Shown here one piece after another: positions 25,701-34,256 of a stretch of 64,000 bases of DNA. Each line of letters opens with the position of its first letter. Position 1 is the first letter of the stretch. The notes below the pieces were generated by a model. It was not told where the DNA came from. It did not search any database and saw nothing but the letters and a program-made list of their open reading frames with translations. Both the position numbers and the translations under genes were made by a program. This DNA comes from Candidatus Nitrosacidococcus tergens. GTDB lineage: Bacteria > Pseudomonadota > Gammaproteobacteria > Nitrosococcales > Nitrosococcaceae. The stretch lies in the NCBI RefSeq assembly GCF_902810445.1, contig NZ_LR778175.1:1321001-1385000 (forward strand). The letters run 5' to 3'.

Positions 25701-25749
25701 TTATCTCTATTTTAGCACTCTTAGCATTAGAGTGCTAAAATAGAGATAA
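25701..25749 (+). promoter_or_regulatory. CIRCE operator (HrcA site) in an extended inverted repeat before rpoH
   Basis: The core at 25712-25738 is TTAGCACTC, 9 bases, GAGTGCTAA. This matches the CIRCE consensus, bound by the heat-shock repressor HrcA, at every arm position and in spacer length. The symmetry extends outward without a mismatch to two 21-base arms with a 7-base loop. It ends 19 bases before the rpoH ATG. Inside it, TTAGCA and TAAAAT lie 18 bases apart and could be a promoter covered by the repressor. Alternatively the hairpin could also act in the mRNA or end ftsY transcription, though no T-tract follows. Confidence 0.85.
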
Positions 25750-25768
25750 TTAATACAGTGAGAGGACT

Positions 25769-26629
25769 ATGGACATAACACTATCTGATAACAATAGATT
25801 AATGCCTTCAATTACTAGTAACAACAGCCTAGATTCTTATTATCGAGAGATTAGCAATATACCAGTGCTTAGTGCTGATCAAGAATATGAACTTGCTTGC
25901 CGCCTAAGAGATGGAAATGATCTTGAAGCAGCAAGATGGCTGATTCTCTCTCATTTACGCTTTGTTGCCTATATTGCTCGTGGATATACTGGCTATGGAT
26001 TAGCACTTACCGATCTTATCCAAGAAGGAAATATTGGTCTTATGAAGGCAGTGAAACGCTTTGATCCAGCGCAAAAAGTACGTCTAGTTTCTTTTGCAGT
26101 GTATTGGATTCGTGCTGAGATTCATGAGTTTATTATACGTAATTGGCGAATAGTTCGAATCGCTACGACTAAAACACAGCGTAAATTATTTTTTAAACTA
26201 CGGAGTACTAAAAAACATCTAGGCTGGCTTAATACTCAAGAAAGAAATGAAATAGCAGCTGAGTTAGCAGTTAGCCCTGAGCATGTGATGGAAATGGAAG
26301 CACGCTTAAGTGCTCAAGATAATTCCTATGATATAAAGAATGAAGATGAAGAATATACACTAGCTCCAGTAAATTATCTTACGGATATATCCACAGATCC
26401 TGCGTATCAATTAGAGCAGCTAGACTATGATGAAACTTATAATAAAAGATTGCAGCAAGCACTTGCAAGCTTAGATGAACGAAGCTTAGATATTGTTAAC
26501 CAACGATGGTTAACAGATTCTAAAAGTACGCTTCATGATCTCGCAGCAAAACATAAAATTTCTGCTGAGAGGGTTCGGCAATTAGAAAATAATGCTATGA
26601 AAAAACTACGTGATACAATAGGAAATTGA
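25769..26629 (+). CDS. rpoH: RNA polymerase heat-shock sigma factor RpoH (sigma-32)
   Basis: RpoH directs transcription of heat-shock genes. The 286-residue protein has region 2 with DLIQEGNIGLMKAVKRFDP and FAVYWIRAEIHEFI, followed by the RpoH box around TKTQRKLFFKLRSTKK, and region 4 with the helix-turn-helix ISAERVRQLENNAMKKLR. The box separates it from RpoD and RpoS. GAGAGGA precedes the ATG. A perfect CIRCE operator lies just upstream, so HrcA probably represses rpoH at normal temperature, in addition to the usual control of sigma-32 stability. Confidence 0.96.
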   Translation: MDITLSDNNRLMPSITSNNSLDSYYREISNIPVLSADQEYELACRLRDGNDLEAARWLILSHLRFVAYIARGYTGYGLALTDLIQEGNIGLMKAVKRFDPAQKVRLVSFAVYWIRAEIHEFIIRNWRIVRIATTKTQRKLFFKLRSTKKHLGWLNTQERNEIAAELAVSPEHVMEMEARLSAQDNSYDIKNEDEEYTLAPVNYLTDISTDPAYQLEQLDYDETYNKRLQQALASLDERSLDIVNQRWLTDSKSTLHDLAAKHKISAERVRQLENNAMKKLRDTIGN

Positions 26630-26638
26630 TCTACTAAC

Positions 26639-26657
26639 CCCCCTATTTAGAAGGGGG
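26639..26657. terminator. Hairpin between convergent rpoH and protease genes
   Basis: CCCCCT and AGGGGG form a strong 6-base stem with a 7-base A/T loop. It lies in the 17-base gap between converging genes and covers the stop codon of the minus-strand protease. It could end transcription both ways, but no T-tract follows on either strand. Confidence 0.4.
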
Positions 26658-27426
26658 ATAATCCTGAATCCTTAAGTAAAGCATAGACATGTTCTACTGG
26701 AATCGCATAGGTAATTCCACTAGGATCTTTTAGTACGTTCTCTCTACTCCCTTTTACAAAAACCATATTAATTACGCCTAACACCTTACCAGTACTGGGA
26801 TCATAAAGTGGGCTACCACTATTTCCAGGATAAGCGGTAGCATCTAACTGAAATACCATAAAAGGTTTGTGGTTTAATTGCTGAATACGTTGAGGATTAA
26901 GATCTCTGGTACTTCTCCCTGCTGTAGCAATAGGAACGATTGCAGAGATAATTCCTCTATGAGTTACAGGATATAGCCCTAGCACAGGCCCTATTGGAAA
27001 TCCTGTAAACGCAATGTGCATACCTTCTTTTACCTTTTGCATACTTCCTAAAGAAAAATGAGGTAAAGTAGGTCCATTTATTTTTAATAAAGCTAAATCA
27101 TGAATAGAATCTACAGAAACAATTTTTGCTTGATATAATTTCGGGTTAATTCCAACAAAAACTCCAATATATTCATTACGTTCAGTATCTATTTTTTCGG
27201 GTAATACATGGGCGTTTGTTACCACATGTAAGCCATCTGCAACTACAAATCCAGTACCTGAATAACTAGCCTGTATTCCTCGAATAGAAGAATAAGTGCC
27301 TATTCCGACCACTGATGCTTTAACATGAGTGATAGTTTCAGAAAGATTAGCTGCAATTGCTGCACTACTAAAAATTAAATAAAAAAACAAACTTCGTGAT
27401 AGAGGGTTTAAAGTAGAAAAATACAT
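26647..27426 (-). CDS. Exported trypsin-like serine protease
   Basis: This 259-residue protein has a signal peptide (FFYLIFSSAAIAA) and a chymotrypsin-fold protease domain without PDZ repeats. The triad is complete: His73 in VTNAHVLP, Asp110 in HDLALLKI and Ser203 in PGNSGSPLYD. The lack of PDZ makes it unlike DegP/DegS. It starts 15 bases after the O-ligase gene on the same strand, so it probably belongs to the XrtA polysaccharide cluster and could process an exported protein there. The substrate is unknown. Confidence 0.85.
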   Translation of the reverse strand: MYFSTLNPLSRSLFFYLIFSSAAIAANLSETITHVKASVVGIGTYSSIRGIQASYSGTGFVVADGLHVVTNAHVLPEKIDTERNEYIGVFVGINPKLYQAKIVSVDSIHDLALLKINGPTLPHFSLGSMQKVKEGMHIAFTGFPIGPVLGLYPVTHRGIISAIVPIATAGRSTRDLNPQRIQQLNHKPFMVFQLDATAYPGNSGSPLYDPSTGKVLGVINMVFVKGSRENVLKDPSGITYAIPVEHVYALLKDSGLSPF

Positions 27427-27441
27427 ATCACTTAATATTTT

Positions 27442-28854
27442 TTATAATTTATTTCTATTCCTATCTAGTTTTCTTATTTTTACTACTCCAGGAACTAAAG
27501 GCTTTTTATGTGTACTAGCGATAGATATCTTCTTACTTATTTTCTTACCGTTTGTTGTAGTGATAGCCTGACTTTGCCACTCATCCGATTCTCTTTGTAA
27601 TATAGCAGCAAAAGCAACTAATCCATATAAAAAATCGAAGTAAGCAAGACTTAAAAAAGTACCAGATATACAAAAACCGGCAATAGCAATTTGTGCACCT
27701 TTTGCATAATTTTTTATATATTGTCCCTCACTAGGGAGATTGGTTTTAGATAGCTTTCCTAAACGAAAATAAATACTTAATAGCAATAATATAAATAAAA
27801 AAAGAGCCAAAAACCCATGATCTCCCATTACTTGAAAGTAGATACTATGAGCAGGACGAGGTCTATTCCCTTTAACCCATTCCTGTATGAAAAACGCATG
27901 ATCAAACCAACACTGAGGATTACGTGTGATAGAAGCAACATCATATGAAAATCCTCCTCCTAAGAAGGGACGTTCTTTAGCTACATTAAATGCAACTCCC
28001 CAAGCCTGAACACGTTGCATAAATGATTCGTCCCCTTTTGCTCCTTCTTCACTAGTCATGGTTTGTTGGCGTTCTAACCATTTTTGTGGCATGAACTTTT
28101 TTGCCCCTAAAAAAACTATAGGAGCTATTAAGGCAGCAATAATAATATATTTTCTATATTGCCAAAAAAGGAAGAAGCACACAACTAGTAATCCGAGTAA
28201 TGCTCCTCGAGAATAAGTACCAATTGCAGCAATAGCAGATAAAATAGCAGTTACACGTAAAGATCTTTGAACCCACTTATTTTCTTCGGTGCGAGCAGCC
28301 ATAGCAGCAAGAGGCACTATCATTATTAGTACTAGTCCTATTTCGTTATTTCCCCCGATAAACGAACCTGGTGGTCCCCATACTGTATTATTTCCAGCAG
28401 TAAGGATTGTAAAGATCCCTCCCTTTACTCCATAAAAGCCAAAAGATCCAATAATTACTAAAATAAAGACCCTAATTCTCTTTTGACCATAAATCATCAT
28501 TGTCATCATAAAAGCAAACGCAAGCGTTTTAATAAACTCTATATAATATTCAAGAGAAACATCTGGGTACCATGCAAAGGCACTAGTAATTGCAAAATAA
28601 ACTATAAAGATAGCAACTATAGCTAATTCCCTCGTCCATGGAATGGATTTGCGATCTTTTGCAGCAAATATACTTAAAATAGTTGCAATAGCAATAATGA
28701 GGGCTAGATGAAATCTTTCTATATTCCAACTCATTCTATGGGGATTCATATAACTAACCCAAGTATATGCTAATATACCAATCCAAGCTCGCATAAAGCT
28801 CATAGGAATAAGGGGAATAAACACTGCTAGAATGACTAAATCTCGAATACCCAT
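27442..28854 (-). CDS. Exosortase A-associated O-glycosylation/O-antigen ligase family protein
   Basis: This 470-residue polytopic inner-membrane protein has about ten or more hydrophobic segments and the large periplasmic loop typical of the Wzy/WaaL O-antigen ligase superfamily. The loop includes RVQAWGVAFNVAKERPFLGGGF and the conserved HSIYFQVMGDHG. The start MGIRDLVILAVFIPLIPMSF resembles the PEP-CTERM-system ligase family (TIGR03097 type). It probably polymerises or attaches the glycan, possibly to PEP-CTERM proteins. It overlaps the next upstream glycosyltransferase gene by one base. A basic tail (about 435-470) is cytoplasmic or unstructured. Confidence 0.82.
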   Translation of the reverse strand: MGIRDLVILAVFIPLIPMSFMRAWIGILAYTWVSYMNPHRMSWNIERFHLALIIAIATILSIFAAKDRKSIPWTRELAIVAIFIVYFAITSAFAWYPDVSLEYYIEFIKTLAFAFMMTMMIYGQKRIRVFILVIIGSFGFYGVKGGIFTILTAGNNTVWGPPGSFIGGNNEIGLVLIMIVPLAAMAARTEENKWVQRSLRVTAILSAIAAIGTYSRGALLGLLVVCFFLFWQYRKYIIIAALIAPIVFLGAKKFMPQKWLERQQTMTSEEGAKGDESFMQRVQAWGVAFNVAKERPFLGGGFSYDVASITRNPQCWFDHAFFIQEWVKGNRPRPAHSIYFQVMGDHGFLALFLFILLLLSIYFRLGKLSKTNLPSEGQYIKNYAKGAQIAIAGFCISGTFLSLAYFDFLYGLVAFAAILQRESDEWQSQAITTTNGKKISKKISIASTHKKPLVPGVVKIRKLDRNRNKL

Positions 28855-30038
28855 TATTTTTGATGAAATGTATTCACAGTGAAATGAAATATAGAATCTA
28901 GCTCTTTAGATTTTTGCTCCCATGTATAGTGCATACAGATAGTTTTTCGCCCCTCTTCAGCTAATTTTTGGTGTAATACCTTATCTTTTATCACCTTTAC
29001 AATCGCATTTGCTATTTCCTTAGCACCTGATCGAATAAGAATATTTTCTCCTTCCTGAACAAAAAGCCCCCCTATAGCAGAAGGTGAAGCAATAATAGGT
29101 TTGCCCATCGACCAAGCCTGTAGCAACTTATTTTTTATTCCAGCTCCTGTTCTCATCGGGCACACGAATACAGTAGCTTGAGTGAGATAAGGTCTTATAT
29201 CTTCTACAAAACCAGTGACAGTTACATTACTTTTTGCTAAAGCTAGTACAGCTGGTGTTGGATCTCTCCCAACTAGTAAAACTCGTATATCAGGAATTTC
29301 TATTTCTATATGAGGTAAAATGTCTTGTACTAAAAAGCAGGCTGCATCAACATTAGGAGGAAATTCCATAGATCCTTCAAAAATAATAGTAGCGGGATCC
29401 GTTTTTTTAAAATCTGGAAAAAAATAATTTTCATCTACTCCATTATGGAGAGTAGATATAGGAACTTGAGGACAAGACCATCGTAAATAGCGTGCATCTA
29501 ATTCACTAACTACAATACTTGAATCAGCTTTATTAAAATAAGAATACTCAAAGATTACTTCTTGAATAAGGCGCTTTCCTGTTCGTATTTTTTTTTCTAA
29601 GGTTGGTGCTGTGCGTAGAGATCGCCAATATGTTAGAAGACCACTATCTATAATATCTGCAAGAAAAGGTAACTTTTTTACTTTTGGTAAATTCGCTGCA
29701 GCCCCTACACCTGACATCCATAATAAGTCGTAATTTTGACAAGACATATTTTCTTGTAGCCAAGAGGTCATCTTTTGACTTTTATAACTTACTATTGAGA
29801 ATTTTCCTTTTAAGTCGATCAAAGAGGATCTTTCTTTTTTTAAGGTCAATCTTGGATTGGGAAAAATTTTGATTTTATGGAATAATTTTCTTAATGGAAA
29901 GGGAATCTCATTGTCACCATAACAAACTAGATCAAATTGATGTTTTTTTGAGAGATGAGTTACATAATGGTAAATACGTAGATTTTGACCATTTTGTAAT
30001 GGAAAAGGAAAACGATCGCAAAGTACGAGGATTTTCAT
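28854..30038 (-). CDS. GT4 family glycosyltransferase
   Basis: This 394-residue GT-B protein starts MKILVLCDRFPFPLQNGQNL and has a C-terminal Rossmann domain. The EGSMEFPPNVDA, TGFVEDIRPYLTQA and GIKNKLLQAWSMGKPIIAS segments carry the donor-binding pattern. It is clearly related to the exosortase-associated sugar transferase at 45.5-46.7 kb, which has TGAMDYRPNIDA, VPDVRPYLAHA and GIQNKMLEAMAMAKPILAT at the same places, so the two look like paralogues. Donor and acceptor sugars cannot be read from sequence. It starts a probable subunit of the leftward cluster, because 185 bases separate it from the next gene upstream. Confidence 0.85.
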   Translation of the reverse strand: MKILVLCDRFPFPLQNGQNLRIYHYVTHLSKKHQFDLVCYGDNEIPFPLRKLFHKIKIFPNPRLTLKKERSSLIDLKGKFSIVSYKSQKMTSWLQENMSCQNYDLLWMSGVGAAANLPKVKKLPFLADIIDSGLLTYWRSLRTAPTLEKKIRTGKRLIQEVIFEYSYFNKADSSIVVSELDARYLRWSCPQVPISTLHNGVDENYFFPDFKKTDPATIIFEGSMEFPPNVDAACFLVQDILPHIEIEIPDIRVLLVGRDPTPAVLALAKSNVTVTGFVEDIRPYLTQATVFVCPMRTGAGIKNKLLQAWSMGKPIIASPSAIGGLFVQEGENILIRSGAKEIANAIVKVIKDKVLHQKLAEEGRKTICMHYTWEQKSKELDSIFHFTVNTFHQK

Positions 30039-30223
30039 GATGGTAAATATTTATTTATTAGTGAAACTCCAGTGCTGCTTTAAATTCTATATTCTCTCTT
30101 TATTAAAGAGAGATTTCTGTACAAGCTTAATTTTCTACTTATTAACAAGCTTAAAATGCTAAGGATAATTTTCTGAGCTATTTTCTATAGAAATGCTTTG
30201 TGTACTCTTCATAAATAGAGCCT

Positions 30224-32122
30224 CTAGGATTTACTTTCTTTGCTTAGAAGCATAAGCTGAGTTTTTATTTGCGCTCGCTTATTTTTTATTTCTATTTCAT
30301 ATTGCATCCACTGTTCAAAAACCACCAAAATCCATATTAAATTTCCATAATAGGCTGCATGATCATTAAGACGTGTACCAATAAGATCATCAATTAATGA
30401 AGGCTGAATAATCTTCTGATCTCGTAGATTTGCCAAACTAGCACTAACCAGTGACTGTAAAGGTTGATAATCTTTCAGCCAAATACCAAAAGGTAACCCA
30501 AAACCATGTTTCTTTTTTGCAATGACTTCATCAGGTAAAAATCCTCTAAGGGCTTCTTTATAGAAATAACGCAGATGAGTACGCTTAACTTTTAAATGGG
30601 CTGGTAAGCAAGCAGCAAAATCACCTAACTCTTCATCTAGCATAGGAAACCCTACATCAATATTAGCTGCATTACACATACCAATCACTTTAGGTAAGTC
30701 GTTATCAGCAATTGTGATTCTAAGATCAAGACCTAACATACGATTAGTAAGCTGTTTGGCATCAACTTCATTGTATAGGGATCTTAAATGTTGTAGAGGG
30801 AATTGCTGATCAATAGAATTAAGAAAATCTTTAGAAAAAATACTCTCTACCCCTACTCTATGAAGTAAATTATAGGATTCAAGCCTATCTGGCATAGATA
30901 TTTTCGCTTGATTAATATAGCTCTGTAATTTTGTAATTCCTGGCATCTTCTCTAGAAAAGACGCCTCGATAATTGGTTCTATTGTAGTTTTTTTTAAAAT
31001 TTCTGGAATTTTACCGTACAGAGAAAATAACCATTGCTTTGCATAACGACTATTTCCACCAAATAATTCATCTCCCCCATCGCCTCCTAGTAAACAATTT
31101 ACTCCATCCTCTTTAGCAAGTTGAGCGCAAAAATAAGTGGGAACCACGGATGAATTTCCAAAAGGCTGCCCATAAATATGGGCTATTTTTGGAATTATCG
31201 TAACAATATCTTGTGCTGTTACATAATATTCATGGTGATCAGCTTTAAAATGACGAGCAGTAATCTGAGCATAGCTAGTTTCATCATAGCCATGAGCATC
31301 AAAACCAATAGAATAGGTTCGTGCTGGCTGTCCTGTAACTTCCCCTAAAAACCCTACTACTGTTGAACTATCTGTGCCTCCACTTAAAAATGCACCTACA
31401 GAATGCTTGTCTTCGTCTCTTACAGATCGGGCTACTGCTTTTTTAAGTATTTTTTGTAAAGATTTTCCTAGATCATCTTGCGATGGTAATTTTTCGTTCT
31501 CTTTAAATTGATAATACCAATAGGGTTGTACTTCTGCTTTTCCCTGATAGAAGTGTAAAACCTGCCCGAGTGGTAGCCGGTAAATCCCACGATACACTGT
31601 TGCAGGAGAAGGGATCATGTTGAAATATAAATAATTATATAGTGATTGATTCTCTACTTCTGGATTTACTATAGGGTGTATTGCTATTTCCGCAGGTGTA
31701 GGCCCAAAAATTAAAGATCCATTTATTGTTGTATAGCAAAGAGAATAAGTACCGTAGCGATCTATTGCAAGAAATGCTTCTTTTTTAAGATTATTAAATA
31801 TTGCTAAGACAAAAGATCCTTTGAGTTTAGAAAGAGCATTTATTCCATAGTGCTTAAAATCATTTACTAAGATATTTAACTCGTTTTTCTGTAAACGTTT
31901 ATCTTCCCAGTAAGGATTACCTGTAATAGCAATTACTAAACCATTTTGCTCTTCTATTAAAGTATGGTTCGAAAAATGTCCTGCGATTGCTATTGATTCT
32001 CGAATGAAGGTTGCGGAATCGCTTTCTGAGATATGATTTTGAGCCATACTAGACAACAAATATTGACTCTCGTTTTTTGATTTAAGATGGTATTGAAACC
32101 AACCCCATAATCCTCTCATCAT
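30224..32122 (-). CDS. Asparagine-synthase-like protein with degenerate glutaminase domain
   Basis: This 632-residue protein has the two-domain asparagine synthase B layout. The C-terminal ATP pyrophosphatase domain is intact, with P-loop SGGTDSS at residues 247-253 and LGGDGGDELFGGNSRY. The N-terminal domain starts MMRGLWGWFQ in place of MCGI(A/V)G. The nucleophilic cysteine is therefore arginine, and the glutamine-binding YNGEIYN region reads ITGNPYW. Glutamine hydrolysis should be lost. It may use free ammonia, another nucleophile, or only adenylate a carboxyl group. An intact paralogue lies at 39.6-41.5 kb. It probably modifies the polysaccharide, but the substrate is unknown. Confidence 0.83.
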   Translation of the reverse strand: MMRGLWGWFQYHLKSKNESQYLLSSMAQNHISESDSATFIRESIAIAGHFSNHTLIEEQNGLVIAITGNPYWEDKRLQKNELNILVNDFKHYGINALSKLKGSFVLAIFNNLKKEAFLAIDRYGTYSLCYTTINGSLIFGPTPAEIAIHPIVNPEVENQSLYNYLYFNMIPSPATVYRGIYRLPLGQVLHFYQGKAEVQPYWYYQFKENEKLPSQDDLGKSLQKILKKAVARSVRDEDKHSVGAFLSGGTDSSTVVGFLGEVTGQPARTYSIGFDAHGYDETSYAQITARHFKADHHEYYVTAQDIVTIIPKIAHIYGQPFGNSSVVPTYFCAQLAKEDGVNCLLGGDGGDELFGGNSRYAKQWLFSLYGKIPEILKKTTIEPIIEASFLEKMPGITKLQSYINQAKISMPDRLESYNLLHRVGVESIFSKDFLNSIDQQFPLQHLRSLYNEVDAKQLTNRMLGLDLRITIADNDLPKVIGMCNAANIDVGFPMLDEELGDFAACLPAHLKVKRTHLRYFYKEALRGFLPDEVIAKKKHGFGLPFGIWLKDYQPLQSLVSASLANLRDQKIIQPSLIDDLIGTRLNDHAAYYGNLIWILVVFEQWMQYEIEIKNKRAQIKTQLMLLSKESKS

Positions 32123-32139
32123 TAATTTCCTTAATTTCC

Positions 32140-33264
32140 TTAATTATGAAGTAGTTGTTTATTAATTAAGTTACGTAAATACCTTAATTTAGGTATTATC
32201 TGTTCTTCAAGACAATAAAATATATGAGCAGTAACATTTCTATTATATATACATATTTTTTTTAGAGGTTCAGCAGTTTCTGTCCAGCGTAATTTATATG
32301 CATTATCTCCTGGACCAAAATAGTAGCGGATTAATGATTGTTGAAATAATTGTTCGATAATTTTCCAATTGAGATAAGTGCCTGGAGATAACCAAGCTTT
32401 AGAGGTATCATAATCTGACCTAAGTGCATAAATATTATCTTTGTGGATAAGTTGATACTCATAGGCAGTAGGGATGTTATCTAGGTATAAAATCCAAATG
32501 GATACCCAATGAGAACAGGCACCATGCTCCGTTAGTCTTTTAATAAAAGCTAATGGTCCTTCTTTGTTTAGTGCTCCTAGCTCTTTTTTCTTCCAACTTA
32601 ATATAGATAAATTAATTACAGATTGAAGCATTTGTTTTACTTGTGATGACTCTCGTATCCATTCTAATTTTATTTCTCCAGCATGAGTAAGGCGGTTTGC
32701 AGCAAGGTTATTTCCTTTTTTCATTCGCCTACTACAATCTTTGTAAAAACTATTCCAGCTACCTTTTAAAGCAATGAAATGATTTCTTGTTTCTTCTTTT
32801 ACTGATTGATAGTATCCCAACTCTTTAAATACTTCCTGTAAAAAACTTGCATTAGCTGGTGTAGGCAACTTTCCCAAACTAATTAAATCCCATGTACTTT
32901 TGTATTCTATAAACCAATTAGCTAGAGTACTTGCTACAATTTCTTCTTTTTTTGGAGCAATAATTACATCATTAAGCTGTGTATCAGGAATAGATAAAAA
33001 TTCAATTACAGATAAGGATAGTGTTCGTATTTTTTGGATAGATTGAATGAGAGGGCATATGCCAATGAGTATTGAATCTTCCCATACTATTAATATCCAT
33101 AATTTTGCACCCTCCACACAACACCATTGCCAAGCCGAATCAAACCACTCATGATAAAGAAATATAGAAGAACCTGAATTTTGATCTACTAACTTATTCC
33201 ACTGGGGTTTCAAGCTAGAAAATCGATTTTCATCTTTTATGATTTCTACCTGAATTCCTCTCAT
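32140..33264 (-). CDS. GNAT/FemAB-like acyltransferase (BioF2/CelD type)
   Basis: This 374-residue cytoplasmic protein belongs to the GNAT superfamily group seen in polysaccharide clusters. The start VEIIKDENRFSSLKPQWNKL and WFDSAWQWC resemble CelD/BioF2-like proteins. The C-terminal half holds YEYQLIHKDNIYALRSDYD and a PGTYLNWKIIEQLF helix. It probably transfers an acyl or aminoacyl group to a sugar precursor. It sits between a deacetylase and the degenerate asparagine synthase, which suggests successive amine-forming and amine-capping steps. No catalytic residue can be named safely. Confidence 0.72.
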   Translation of the reverse strand: MRGIQVEIIKDENRFSSLKPQWNKLVDQNSGSSIFLYHEWFDSAWQWCCVEGAKLWILIVWEDSILIGICPLIQSIQKIRTLSLSVIEFLSIPDTQLNDVIIAPKKEEIVASTLANWFIEYKSTWDLISLGKLPTPANASFLQEVFKELGYYQSVKEETRNHFIALKGSWNSFYKDCSRRMKKGNNLAANRLTHAGEIKLEWIRESSQVKQMLQSVINLSILSWKKKELGALNKEGPLAFIKRLTEHGACSHWVSIWILYLDNIPTAYEYQLIHKDNIYALRSDYDTSKAWLSPGTYLNWKIIEQLFQQSLIRYYFGPGDNAYKLRWTETAEPLKKICIYNRNVTAHIFYCLEEQIIPKLRYLRNLINKQLLHN

Positions 33265-33284
33265 TGCTTAAATTATTTAAATAA

Positions 33285-34256
33285 TTACTTACATACTTCA
33301 GGCTGATAGTAAAATGAATTGTGAATTAACCTAAACATAAAACATAATGGTGTCCGATCCCATGGGGTAAATCTTGGAATTTGATAAGAATCTATAGCAG
33401 ATCTTGCTGCTCCTCGGCTTATAGTGACTGCTCCCTTATAGCCAGCATTTTTTACCATTTTTATATGATTTTTATTGAAATCTATATTAGGTCTACCATT
33501 AGGGTAGGCAAAAATATGGATAGGATCACCTAGCACTCCCTCTAACTCCTCTTTATTAGTATAAATTTCTTCCCTTGCTTCCTTAAATGAAATCTGAGAT
33601 AAGATAGGATGACTGCGAGTATGACCACCAATCTCCATTCCTGCTTTTTTAAGCGTGATGATGTCATTTTTTTTCATCATGAAATCTTCTAAAGGTAATT
33701 CATCTACTAAATCTAACAAATAGGCTACTACTTCTTGTCGCATAAGATAATCCATATATTTTACTTCAGGGATTATATCTTTTAGTGCTTGTTGACAGTG
33801 TTTGATTGTAGCTAAATTATGATTACCAAGCCCATATTTATTTAGATCTAAGATGCCACCCTGTTTATTCCTAATTACTTCAATGATTGTATCATTCCAC
33901 ATTTGACCACCCTCTAAGTACTTAGAAGTAATAAAGAAACTAGCACACAGATTATGTCTTTTTAATATAGGTAGTGCATTTGTGACATTATCTCGGTAAC
34001 CATCATCAAAGGTAATACAAAGTGCGCACTTGGGAAGGCTATTTTTATGTAACCGCTCTATAGCTTCACTGAGCGATAACACAGAGAAATACTTCTTTAC
34101 CATAGCCATTTGACACTCAAATTCAATAATATCTAGTGCACTTTGACGTAAGGGATCTGGTTTAGAAAGGATTTGGTGATAGATTAAGATAGATAATCTA
34201 TTTCCTTTTAATAGGGAGCAGAATTTTTTAGGGTAAGCGGTAAATAAACTAGTCAC
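33285..34256 (-). CDS. Polysaccharide deacetylase family protein (CE4)
   Basis: This 323-residue protein carries the NodB homology domain. The first motif is CITFDDGYRDN with Asp84-Asp85, the metal/catalytic pair. GGHTRSHPILS supplies the His-x-x-x-His metal site, and FAYPNGRPN is motif 3. It should remove an acetyl group from an N-acetylated sugar or glycan. I see no clear signal peptide, so it may act on lipid-linked precursors in the cytoplasm, or its export signal may be atypical. It overlaps the upstream flippase gene by 4 bases. A second, different deacetylase lies at 47.8-48.6 kb. Confidence 0.86.
   Translation of the reverse strand: MTSLFTAYPKKFCSLLKGNRLSILIYHQILSKPDPLRQSALDIIEFECQMAMVKKYFSVLSLSEAIERLHKNSLPKCALCITFDDGYRDNVTNALPILKRHNLCASFFITSKYLEGGQMWNDTIIEVIRNKQGGILDLNKYGLGNHNLATIKHCQQALKDIIPEVKYMDYLMRQEVVAYLLDLVDELPLEDFMMKKNDIITLKKAGMEIGGHTRSHPILSQISFKEAREEIYTNKEELEGVLGDPIHIFAYPNGRPNIDFNKNHIKMVKNAGYKGAVTISRGAARSAIDSYQIPRFTPWDRTPLCFMFRLIHNSFYYQPEVCK

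Noticed and set aside
30093..30113. TCTCTCTTTA/TAAAGAGAGA palindrome between a GT4 gene and the degenerate asparagine synthase gene
   Set aside because: It might be a weak terminator, but the single-base centre leaves a short stem after loop formation and there is no clear T-tract; function cannot be supported.
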